Source of the DNA: Pelagibacteraceae bacterium AG-390-A23
GTDB taxonomy: Bacteria; Pseudomonadota; Alphaproteobacteria; Pelagibacterales; Pelagibacteraceae
Reading direction: 5' to 3'
Length of the DNA: 64,000 bases
NCBI GenBank assembly: GCA_003279775.1
Contig: QCGW01000003.1
Coordinates: 1 to 64,000 of the forward strand
A model generated the notes under the pieces. That model was not told the DNA's origin. It worked only from the letters and a program-made list of their open reading frames with translations, and ran no database searches. Of this stretch, positions 17,043 through 24,685 are shown in pieces. The position numbers were made by a program, and so were the translations under genes. The first letter of the stretch is position 1. Every line of letters starts with the position of its first letter.

Positions 17043-18114
17043 TCAAACCTCCAAAAGGTGAAGATGCTAATTTTCCATCAGCATGAAACGCATAAGCTTT
17101 ATCAATTTTAAAATTAATTTTAATTTTATCGTGTATCTTAAAGTTTAAAACTTCTTCTATTGAAACTATAATTTTTGTATTTCCTCTTTTTAAGTGAAGC
17201 AATGTTTCTGAACCACTTATTTCTGCAAGCTCAACTTCAAATTCATGTCCATTTTCATTTAATTCGATATCAGAAGATCTTAATCCTATTTTTAAACCAT
17301 CTTCAGTTAATTTAGACAAATGTTGTGGAGCCTCTACATCAATGCCTTCAAATTTAATATGATTATCTGAAATTTTAGCTTCTATTATGTTCATTGGTGG
17401 GTCATTAGAGATTTCTGCAACTTTCAATGAGTTTGGATTTTCAAATATTTCTTTTGCCGGACCAACTTGTAAGACCTTGCCTTCATCTAGAACTATAACT
17501 TCACCATTTAATTCCATAGTTTCTCTTGGATCCGTGGTCGAATAAATTAATATTGTTTCATCTGCTAAACCTTTAGAAAATAGGTTTTTAAACTCTTCTC
17601 TTAGTTGCTCTCTCAATTTGTAATCCAAATTTACCAAAGGTTCGTCTAGTAATAATATTTTTGCGTTTTTGACCAGGGATCTTGCAAGCGAAACCCTTTG
17701 TTGCTGGCCTCCAGAAAGCTCTTGAATCTTTCTATTTTCAAAACCAACCAACCCAACAGACTTTAAGGCATCCATTACTTTATCATTGATAACACTTTGA
17801 TCTATTTTTCTTTGTTTCAAAGGAAAGGCTATGTTTTCAAAAACATTTAAATGAGGGTAGTTTATAAATTGCTGATAAACCATAGCCACATTTCTTTCCC
17901 AGACAGGAACTTTTAAAAAATTTTTTCCATCAAATTCAATTTCACCACTGTCTGGTGTTAAAAGACCAGCTATTGTTTTTAATAAAGTTGTCTTTCCAGA
18001 TAGTGTTCTTCCTAAAATTGTATAAAGATTTCCTTCTTTAAAATTAAAAGATACTTCGTTTAAATGATATTGATTATCAGGTTTATAAGATAAATTGTTA
18101 GCAACTAAATCCAT
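17035..18114 (-). CDS. ABC transporter ATPase, GlpS-like
   Basis: Second nucleotide-binding subunit; 359 residues. The Walker A motif is the unusual GRTLSGKTT, as in GlpS-type proteins. The signature LSGGQQQRVSLARSL and Walker B ILLLDEPLVNLD are canonical, and a C-terminal TOBE-like domain follows. It overlaps the permease gene upstream by 1 base and the second ATPase downstream by 8. With the two permeases and binding protein this reproduces the five-subunit plan of the glycerol ABC importer of rhizobia. The real substrate is unproven. Confidence 0.88.
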   Translation of the reverse strand: MDLVANNLSYKPDNQYHLNEVSFNFKEGNLYTILGRTLSGKTTLLKTIAGLLTPDSGEIEFDGKNFLKVPVWERNVAMVYQQFINYPHLNVFENIAFPLKQRKIDQSVINDKVMDALKSVGLVGFENRKIQELSGGQQQRVSLARSLVKNAKILLLDEPLVNLDYKLREQLREEFKNLFSKGLADETILIYSTTDPRETMELNGEVIVLDEGKVLQVGPAKEIFENPNSLKVAEISNDPPMNIIEAKISDNHIKFEGIDVEAPQHLSKLTEDGLKIGLRSSDIELNENGHEFEVELAEISGSETLLHLKRGNTKIIVSIEEVLNFKIHDKIKINFKIDKAYAFHADGKLASSPFGGLNG

Positions 18115-18962
18115 TATTTGATAGCTCCTGATAAATTTCCTTTTGACAAATATCGTTCAACTATGAACGCAACAATAATTAATGGTGCTACTGAAACTAA
18201 AGCTGATGCTGATAAACTCCACCAAGGAGTTACCGATGAATTTAATGCAACAATCTTAACTGGCAATAATTGAACTTCTGTAAAAGTTAAAATAAAAGCA
18301 AAAAAGAAATCAATCCATCCAAAGATTATACAAAACATTCCAGCTACAATTAATCCTGGTATTGAATTCGGTAACACCACTTTTAAAAATGCTTGATAAG
18401 GATTACAACCATCAATCAGAGCTGTCTCATCAATTTCTCTTGGAACTTTATTAAAAAAGTCGACCATAATCCAAACTGCTATTGGCATTAATAAAACAAT
18501 GTAAACAACAATTAACCCCGTTAGACTATCTAATAAATTTATCGAACTTAAAAATAAAAAAAATGGAATTGATAAAACTATTGGTGGCATAATTCTTTGT
18601 GAAATAAAGAAAAAAGTAATATCGTTATTTTTTACAAATCCTGCCTTGAAGGTATATCTTGATAGTGCATAGGCAGACAATGTTCCAAGAATAATACTAA
18701 TTAAACTTGCGGTACAAGTTACAAACAAACTATTAAAATAAGGTTCAATTATATCTACTCCTCCTTTAGCTGGTGATTTAATCAAAACCTTCCACCCTTC
18801 CAAATTAGGTTCAAAATCTACCCATGGAATGTAAGTTACTCCACCATTAACAGACTGAAAATCTTTAAAGGATGTTGTTAAAGCCCAAAGAAAAGGTGCC
18901 ACAACAAAAACTGTCCAAACGACAATAAAAAAATATTTTAAAAAAATATATAATTTATTCAT
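18114..18962 (-). CDS. ABC transporter permease (MalG-type)
   Basis: Inner-membrane subunit of 282 residues with six predicted helices. The cytoplasmic EAA coupling loop reads EIDETALIDGCNPYQAFLKVV, with the conserved glycine. It belongs to the carbohydrate/polyol (CUT1) permease group. Two of the strongest clues are its position between a MalF-type permease (gap 3) and the two ATPases, and the standard CUT1 N terminus. Expected to form a heterodimer with the product of 18966-19829. Confidence 0.92.
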   Translation of the reverse strand: MNKLYIFLKYFFIVVWTVFVVAPFLWALTTSFKDFQSVNGGVTYIPWVDFEPNLEGWKVLIKSPAKGGVDIIEPYFNSLFVTCTASLISIILGTLSAYALSRYTFKAGFVKNNDITFFFISQRIMPPIVLSIPFFLFLSSINLLDSLTGLIVVYIVLLMPIAVWIMVDFFNKVPREIDETALIDGCNPYQAFLKVVLPNSIPGLIVAGMFCIIFGWIDFFFAFILTFTEVQLLPVKIVALNSSVTPWWSLSASALVSVAPLIIVAFIVERYLSKGNLSGAIK

Positions 18963-18965
18963 ACT

Positions 18966-19829
18966 CTACTCTTTTAATAAAAGTTTAGTTAAGACTTTTG
19001 CTATTATAGTTAAACTTATGATCATAATTATTAAGTAAGTAAATGACATTGATGCTGCATAACCCATCTGAAATTCTCTTAACCCTTTTATGAAAATGTA
19101 AAAACTTGAAGTTTCAGTAGAAGTTCCTGGGCCACCAGAAGTTAAAACGTAAACTGTATCCATTATCTTTGAAGCCTCAATTAACCTTATAATTATTGCT
19201 CCAATAGATATTGGGGCCATCAATGGAAATGTTACATAAATAAACTTTCTGACTGGACTAGCACCATCGATCGCTGCAGCCAAAAACGGTTCTTTAGGTA
19301 ATGATAATAAGCCTGCTAACAAAAGTAAGAACATAAAAGGTGTCCATTGCCATACCTCAACAATAATTACTGTAAATTTTGCAATAACTGGATCAGTCAA
19401 CCACTTTGGAGCTACACCAAAAATTGATAACATGTCATTTACTGGTCCTAAAGACTCATGAAAAAAAGTTCTCCAAATAACTGTCATGATCACCGGTGTG
19501 GTCATCATTGGAACTAAAAATAAAACCCTAAAAAATCTTTTAAATTTAATATCTTTCCAAACCATATGTGCTAATGCAAAACCAATCACATATTGCAAGA
19601 TAACTGTTGTAACTGATAAAAAACTCAATCTAAAAAATGATTCCCAGAATCTTGGGTCATCAGTAAATAATCTTATGTAATTTTCTAAACCTATATAATC
19701 TAAACCAGGATTATAACTATTCCATCCCGACAAACTTAATCTAACAACAAAAATTATTGGAAAAATTAATATTCCTATCAACACAAATAAACCTGGAAAC
19801 AGGAAGAAATATTTATGCTTAAAGTTCAT
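18966..19829 (-). CDS. ABC transporter permease (MalF/UgpA-type)
   Basis: Inner-membrane subunit of 287 residues with six helices. The EAA loop is visible as LPKEPFLAAAIDGASPVRKFIYVTFP (about residues 177-202). It resembles UgpA-, MalF- and GlpP-type CUT1 permeases. It is separated from the binding-protein gene upstream by about 74 bases that hold a 14-bp hairpin, so its message may be less abundant than that of the binding protein. Confidence 0.92.
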   Translation of the reverse strand: MNFKHKYFFLFPGLFVLIGILIFPIIFVVRLSLSGWNSYNPGLDYIGLENYIRLFTDDPRFWESFFRLSFLSVTTVILQYVIGFALAHMVWKDIKFKRFFRVLFLVPMMTTPVIMTVIWRTFFHESLGPVNDMLSIFGVAPKWLTDPVIAKFTVIIVEVWQWTPFMFLLLLAGLLSLPKEPFLAAAIDGASPVRKFIYVTFPLMAPISIGAIIIRLIEASKIMDTVYVLTSGGPGTSTETSSFYIFIKGLREFQMGYAASMSFTYLIIMIISLTIIAKVLTKLLLKE

Positions 19830-19860
19830 TTATAAATAAAGGATTATATTATTTTTATTA

Positions 19861-19890
19861 TATGTGGCCATTAAAATTAATGGCCACATA
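19861..19890 (-). terminator. Intercistronic hairpin after the ABC binding-protein gene
   Basis: A nearly perfect 30-base palindrome: the 14-base arm TATGTGGCCATTAA is followed after two bases by its exact complement. No strong T run follows on the minus strand, so it is probably a processing or stability hairpin or a leaky terminator, similar in position to the malE-malF element. It would favour excess binding protein. Confidence 0.65.
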
Positions 19891-19903
19891 AAGTATTTTT
19901 AAA

Positions 19904-21442
19904 TTATAGCTTGTTGTCTTCCATTTTGACACCAACAGCATAGGCATCTTGAACTGCTTTTTTACCTACTCTGCTTACAATTGCTTCCCACTCTTTAGCA
20001 ACTTCATCTAAAGCTTCTTGAGGAGATAATTGTCCTGCTAAAGCTTTTGAAGTACCAGTAGCAACAGCACTTGTAAATTCAAATACACCTGGAACTCTTA
20101 AAGGAAAAACTCTATTATTACTTTTTTCCATATCTAAAAGTGTCTTAGTGTAACTGTTAGCAATCTCTGGATCCCAACCCATACTATTAATGTAAATGTT
20201 AGGGTCAAAGTCTGAGTTTTTAAATGGGTTAACACCAAATCTACCAATTGCTAAGTCAGCTTGGTGGTTTGCTCCGTTAGAAAAGAAACATAGATAGTCA
20301 AACGCCATATCTTTAACTTTACTTTTCTTAGCAACACCTACTGCCCAACCCCAAACAATGTAAGGAGCTTGGTTGTATTGGTTTTCCCAGCTATTAGATA
20401 CTCTGTTCCAAACTTTGTTTGCGCCTGGAAGTGGAGCCGCACCAACTTTATTTTTAATTGGGCTGTCATCTTGCATTGCTGCAATAAATGCATCGTCCCA
20501 AGAGAAACTAAATAAAGTTTGTCCACCACCAAATGATCCGATTTCATCACCTAGACCAAAGTTAGTTCCTCCTGGAGGAACATATTTAGTAGCTTCAACC
20601 CAATCAGTTAATGCCTCTACAAACCCAGGGTTATTGATGTTTGGCTTCATAGTTTCTAAATCAAAAAAGAAACCACCTGGAGTTCTTGGGTTTTTAGCGT
20701 ACGCTACTGATCTACTGAAAAAAGCTGCAAACATTAAGTCATCTTTTTTCATAACTTCAGCTGAACCGTATTCTTTTTCACCGTCTCCATCCCAGTCCCA
20801 ACCATTGAAATATTTAGCCATTTCGCCATATTCTTTCCATGTAGTAGGAACTTTTAGTTCTTTACCTGTATCTGCTTTATATTTTTTCTGCATTTCAGGA
20901 TTATCTATTACGTCTTTTCTGTATTTTAGATAATGTCTGTCACCATCAACTGGGTATTGGTACATAGTTCCATCCCAAGACGATACACCCATGTGAGATT
21001 TAGTTACGTCTTTCATCTCAGGTGAGTTCATGTACTTCTTAGGAACTGGTGCTAAATATCTTTTCCAGTCATTGATGAAGTTAGAAAATCCAAACACAAT
21101 ATCGTAAGGTGCTTGTCCAGCTTGAAAAGGAACCATTGCTTTTGAGTACAAATCACCTGCTGGTGTATGTGTAACTTCAACTTTTGCGCCAGTTAATTTC
21201 TCAAACTGCTCAGCATGTAGAGCTGTTGGCTCTCCCATTACTGGAATTGCGTGAGTATTTATTTTAAGAGTTTTTCCTTTGTAATTTTTCTTAGACATCT
21301 TCTCATAAGAACAGTCACCAGGAATATCCCCTGTAGCTTTGATATGTGGAAACTGATCGCTCCACTTATCAGCATATGCCATAGGACTAAATATCATTAA
21401 ACTTGATATAATAGCCGTCAAGCAAGTTTTCATTAGTTTCAT
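19904..21442 (-). CDS. ABC transporter substrate-binding protein (extracellular solute-binding family 1)
   Basis: Periplasmic binding protein of 512 residues. The Sec signal is MKLMKTCLTAIISSLMIFSP with cleavage near AYA-DKW. The family hallmark is the EQFEKLTGAKVEVTHTPAGD segment close to the N terminus and PYDIVFGFSNF. A further stretch, GWDWDGDGEKEYGS, resembles a calcium-binding loop (D-x-D-x-D/G). Size and architecture fit large SBPs of polyol transporters. A good AGAGAGG ribosome-binding site supports the first ATG. It is 26 bases downstream of adh, so it is in that operon. Confidence 0.9.
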   Translation of the reverse strand: MKLMKTCLTAIISSLMIFSPMAYADKWSDQFPHIKATGDIPGDCSYEKMSKKNYKGKTLKINTHAIPVMGEPTALHAEQFEKLTGAKVEVTHTPAGDLYSKAMVPFQAGQAPYDIVFGFSNFINDWKRYLAPVPKKYMNSPEMKDVTKSHMGVSSWDGTMYQYPVDGDRHYLKYRKDVIDNPEMQKKYKADTGKELKVPTTWKEYGEMAKYFNGWDWDGDGEKEYGSAEVMKKDDLMFAAFFSRSVAYAKNPRTPGGFFFDLETMKPNINNPGFVEALTDWVEATKYVPPGGTNFGLGDEIGSFGGGQTLFSFSWDDAFIAAMQDDSPIKNKVGAAPLPGANKVWNRVSNSWENQYNQAPYIVWGWAVGVAKKSKVKDMAFDYLCFFSNGANHQADLAIGRFGVNPFKNSDFDPNIYINSMGWDPEIANSYTKTLLDMEKSNNRVFPLRVPGVFEFTSAVATGTSKALAGQLSPQEALDEVAKEWEAIVSRVGKKAVQDAYAVGVKMEDNKL

Positions 21443-21468
21443 TATTACCTCTCTCTTCCTTTACTTAA

Positions 21469-22530
21469 TTACGGAACTAAAACAGCTCTTCCCTTAACCT
21501 TACCGTCGTTAAGATCATGGAGTGCTTTATTAGCATCGTCTAATTTATATTCTTGCATGGATAACTTTACTTTTCCTCGATCAGCTAACTCCATCAATTC
21601 ATATAACTCAGACCACGTTCCCACTAAATTACCTACGATTGTTTTTTCAGAAATAATTAAATCAACTGCTAATGATTTAATTTCTTCTCCGTATCCAACA
21701 ATGTAGTAAAAACCACCATTAGAAGTCATTTGAATTCCCATGGCAGTAGATCCTTTTTCACCTACGAAATCGATAACAGCTTCTGAACCTTTTCCTTTAG
21801 TAAGTTCTTGAACTTTTTCAATTTCATTTCCATCAATTAAAACTCCGTGATCACCACCGAGTTCCATTGCATGTTTTAAGGCTGTTTCAGATTTCTCAAC
21901 AATAATAATGTCAGCTGCACACATCGCTTTCAAACATTGAATAGCAATATGTCCTAAACCTCCAGCACCAATTATCGTACAGCTTTGACCTGGCAATAAA
22001 TGTCTAGTTGCCTTTTTAACAACTCTATAAGCTGTAAGACCTGCATCTGAAAAAGGTGCAACATCTTTAGGTGCTAAAACTTTTGGAAGTTTAATTAAAT
22101 TTCTAACACTTGTTTTTAATAGTTCAGAGTATCCACCTTCTTTAATACTTAATCCAGGAAATGCTCCAGCAGCAGCATGCATATCGTTACCTCTTCTGCA
22201 GTCCAAACAAGTACCACCTGTTCCTGAAATTAATGGATGTAAAATAACTGGATCACCTTTTTTAAAATCAGTGACGTCTTTACCAACGTCCTCTACCCAT
22301 CCAGCATTTTCATGCCCCATTACACACGGTAATAAAGTTCCATCTGGATCTTGAATATGTTTCCATACTCCTTCAATAATATGTAAATCTGTTCTGCAAA
22401 CTCCTGCAGCACCAATTTTAACAATTACATCTGATGCCTTCTCAATTTTTGGATCTGGCATTTCTTCGCCTGTAACCCAAACTTTTTCTTTCATTTCTGG
22501 GTCATACTTGTGCAAAACCTGTGCTTTCAT
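21469..22530 (-). CDS. Zinc-dependent alcohol dehydrogenase
   Basis: NAD(P)-dependent medium-chain dehydrogenase of 353 residues. The catalytic zinc site is formed by GVCRTDLH and GHENAG. The nucleotide fold begins at IGAGGLGHIAIQ (about 182-193). The structural zinc lobe is reduced: only CLDC remains, where most ADHs have four cysteines. It is the first gene of the operon with the polyol-type ABC importer and is divergent from an AcoR-like activator, an arrangement familiar from acetoin- and alcohol-dehydrogenase loci. It probably oxidises the imported alcohol or a product of it (inference). Confidence 0.9.
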   Translation of the reverse strand: MKAQVLHKYDPEMKEKVWVTGEEMPDPKIEKASDVIVKIGAAGVCRTDLHIIEGVWKHIQDPDGTLLPCVMGHENAGWVEDVGKDVTDFKKGDPVILHPLISGTGGTCLDCRRGNDMHAAAGAFPGLSIKEGGYSELLKTSVRNLIKLPKVLAPKDVAPFSDAGLTAYRVVKKATRHLLPGQSCTIIGAGGLGHIAIQCLKAMCAADIIIVEKSETALKHAMELGGDHGVLIDGNEIEKVQELTKGKGSEAVIDFVGEKGSTAMGIQMTSNGGFYYIVGYGEEIKSLAVDLIISEKTIVGNLVGTWSELYELMELADRGKVKLSMQEYKLDDANKALHDLNDGKVKGRAVLVP

Positions 22531-22562
22531 CGTTTTCTCTCCCTTTTAATTTTCAAAACCTT

Positions 22563-22591
22563 ATTAAAAAATCGAAGTCCAATGGAGTCAA
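22563..22591 (-). promoter_or_regulatory. Sigma-70 promoter of the adh-ABC operon
   Basis: On the minus strand a -35 box TTGACT (22586-22591) and a -10 box TTTAAT (22563-22568) are separated by exactly 17 bases. A good RBS (GGGAGAG) and the adh ATG at 22530 follow. The promoter is of the sigma-70 type; I see no GG-N10-GC sigma-54 signature. The proximal arm of an inverted repeat begins 10 bases upstream of the -35 box. Confidence 0.65.
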
Positions 22592-22601
22592 TGCCGCTTT
22601 T

Positions 22602-22652
22602 AAGTGTTCAAATAGTTTACAAATACAACCTGTGGTTAGTTGTTGAACACTT
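22602..22652. repeat. Inverted-repeat operator between adh and its divergent regulator
   Basis: Perfect 10-base inverted repeats, AAGTGTTCAA (22602-22611) and TTGAACACTT (22643-22652), with a 31-base spacer. Arm centres are 41 bp apart, about four helical turns, so two bound dimers or the two halves of a looped complex would face the same side. Relative to the predicted adh start the centres lie near -50 and -91, good positions for an activator. The likely binder is the GAF/Fis-type regulator encoded at 22675 (inference). Confidence 0.65.
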
Positions 22653-22674
22653 TAATTTTATTTATCTTTCAAAA

Positions 22675-23763
22675 ATGGGAAATTTATCTTCAACAAGCAA
22701 AGAATTTAAAAATATTCTAAAAAAAAGAGGAATGGTGTCCTATGAGATGGGCAAAGAAATTTCTGATAGCTGGTCGAGGTGTATTGCTGAAGGGCTTAAT
22801 CCCTTTCAAGATCCAAAACACAGCGTCGTATCCTCAATTGAATTAAAAGAGATTAAAGAAAAAAATGATGCTCTTAGAAAAATAGTTCTTCCTGAATTAG
22901 AACTTTTATACTCTCAAATTGCTGGTACTAATTTTATGGTCGCGTATTCAGATGAGAATGGTTTAGTGCTTGATACAATTTATGATAAAACTTGTCTTCA
23001 AACAGATGTAGGTAAAACTGTTATACCAGGATCTATTTGGGCTGAGAAAGTCTGTGGTACAAATGGTTTAGGATTATCCGTTGAATTAAAAAAACCAACA
23101 ATAGTTTCTGGAAAAGAGCATTTTTTTATAGCACATGAAAATATATCTTGTTTTGCAAGTCCAATAATCAATTATGACGGTAAAACTATTGGAATTATAG
23201 ATGCTTCAACTGACTATATGTCAAGAGAACAACATACTCTAGCTTTAGTGAAACTTGCAACTAGAAGTATCGAAACAAAGTTATTTTTAAAAAAATTTGA
23301 ACATGAATTAATTTTATCTTTTCATCCTAGACAAGAATATTTATCAACAACAAGTGTTGGTTTATTAGCTGTAAATGGAGATGGTTTAATTGTGGGTGCG
23401 AATAGCAATGCAAAAATAATGCTTAATGGATTGGTTGACCTAAAAAACGAAAATTTTAATAAAATTTTTACTAACTCATTTTCTTCTATTGCATCAGATT
23501 TATTAAATAATAAGACATTAAAAATTACAGACCATTTAGGTTCATCTGTGTTTGTAGTTAAAAGTCAAATTTTTAAAGAAAACAAATTTATTGAAACAAA
23601 ATCAGAAAAAAAAACTTCTGCATGCAAAAATTGCGAAGATACTAAAATTAAAAGAGAAAAATGTGTTTTAATTAGATCAACAATTAATGAAACAAATAAT
23701 ATTTCTGCAGCATCAAGGAAATTGGGTGTTTCAAGAACAACGATTTATAAACACTTACAGTAA
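22675..23763 (+). CDS. AcoR-like transcriptional regulator (GAF + Fis-type HTH, no AAA+ domain)
   Basis: A 362-residue DNA-binding activator-type protein. An N-terminal region (21-75) is followed by a GAF sensor (about 80-205) carrying the AcoR hallmark WAEKVCGTNGLG. A PAS-like segment (220-300) comes next, then a cysteine cluster CKNC-x9-C (317-330) and a C-terminal Fis-type helix-turn-helix (328-362: AASRKLGVSRTTIYKHL). The AAA+ sigma-54 activation domain normally between GAF and HTH is absent. The start at 22675 (MGNLSS) is chosen over an in-frame ATG at 22510, because the upstream stretch holds the adh promoter and operator. It faces adh divergently. Confidence 0.88.
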   Translation: MGNLSSTSKEFKNILKKRGMVSYEMGKEISDSWSRCIAEGLNPFQDPKHSVVSSIELKEIKEKNDALRKIVLPELELLYSQIAGTNFMVAYSDENGLVLDTIYDKTCLQTDVGKTVIPGSIWAEKVCGTNGLGLSVELKKPTIVSGKEHFFIAHENISCFASPIINYDGKTIGIIDASTDYMSREQHTLALVKLATRSIETKLFLKKFEHELILSFHPRQEYLSTTSVGLLAVNGDGLIVGANSNAKIMLNGLVDLKNENFNKIFTNSFSSIASDLLNNKTLKITDHLGSSVFVVKSQIFKENKFIETKSEKKTSACKNCEDTKIKREKCVLIRSTINETNNISAASRKLGVSRTTIYKHLQ

Positions 23764-23769
23764 ACTATT

Positions 23770-24684
23770 TTAATCAATGGGATAGTCCCAAGCACTGCCA
23801 CCTATGACTTTGGAAATAGCTGAAAAATCTTTAGTATCGTTTCCATCTTTACAAAATTGGTCATAAATTTCTAAAGCCATTTTTCCTAATGGCGTTTCTG
23901 CATTTACACTTTGGGCACAATCATTTGCAAGTTTAAGATCTTTATTCATCATTCCTGCTGAGAAACCTGGGCGATAATTATTATTTGAAGGTGTACCATC
24001 AATTAAACCAGGTAAAGGTGGATATACTGAAATTGGCCAACTATTACCTGATGCATTTTTCATAATTTCATGAACCTTTTTGATATCTATGTTTAATCTT
24101 TTTGCTAACATTAATGACTCCGAGGCAGCAATCATTGCAATTCCTAAAGCCATGTTGTTACAAATTTTGGCACCATTCCCGCTACCTAAATCACCTGCAT
24201 GAAATATATTTTTTCCCATAATTTTTAATAAAGGAAGCGCTTTTTCAAATGCTTTTTTCGATCCACCAACCATTATATTTAAAGTTGCTTTTTGGGCTCC
24301 CATTACTCCACCACTAACTGGCGCATCAATCATTTCTATTCCTAATTCTGAAGCTTTTTTTCCAATTTCAATAGAAGTTTGAATATCAATTGTTGAACAA
24401 TCAATCAGCAAACAATTTTTTAAAACTTTGTTTATTATTCCATTATCTCCTAAATAAACTTCCTTAGAATGCTTGCCCTCTGGAAGCATAGTAATAACTG
24501 TTTCTACATCATCTGTAATTATGTCATCTAAACTTTCGATTATCTCAAGATTTTTATCTTTTGCAATCTCAAGCATTTTTTTTGAAACATCAAAAACTTT
24601 TACAGATTTTCCTGCCTTCATTAAATTTTCAGCCATTGGACAACCCATGTTGCCAACACCAATGAAAGCTATCGATTGAGACAT
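23770..24684 (-). CDS. 2-hydroxy-3-oxopropionate/beta-hydroxyacid dehydrogenase family (GarR/GlxR-like)
   Basis: NAD(P)-dependent reductase of 304 residues. The Rossmann start FIGVGNMGCPMAENLMKAGK, the substrate-binding DAPVSGG (about 120) and the catalytic-lysine segment GSGNGAKICNNM mark the 3-hydroxyisobutyrate dehydrogenase family. In this place next to glycolate oxidase and a glyoxylate reductase, tartronate semialdehyde or glyoxylate/succinate semialdehyde reduction is more likely than valine breakdown. No glyoxylate carboligase (gcl) is present to support the tartronate route. It ends 6 bases from the convergent regulator gene. Confidence 0.85.
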   Translation of the reverse strand: MSQSIAFIGVGNMGCPMAENLMKAGKSVKVFDVSKKMLEIAKDKNLEIIESLDDIITDDVETVITMLPEGKHSKEVYLGDNGIINKVLKNCLLIDCSTIDIQTSIEIGKKASELGIEMIDAPVSGGVMGAQKATLNIMVGGSKKAFEKALPLLKIMGKNIFHAGDLGSGNGAKICNNMALGIAMIAASESLMLAKRLNIDIKKVHEIMKNASGNSWPISVYPPLPGLIDGTPSNNNYRPGFSAGMMNKDLKLANDCAQSVNAETPLGKMALEIYDQFCKDGNDTKDFSAISKVIGGSAWDYPID

Positions 24685-24685
24685 T

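Noticed and set aside
20373..20933. 186-codon open frame on the plus strand within the ABC binding-protein gene
   Set aside because: Antisense shadow of a well-supported gene; composition and motifs do not look like a protein.
22510..22674. 55-codon upstream extension of the AcoR-like regulator
   Set aside because: It overlaps the adh start, promoter and inverted repeat, and the usual N terminus of the family begins near the ATG at 22675.
22531..22674. Sigma-54 promoter at the AcoR-like locus
   Set aside because: No GG-N10-GC pattern; a clear TTGACT-N17-TTTAAT sigma-70 promoter is present instead.
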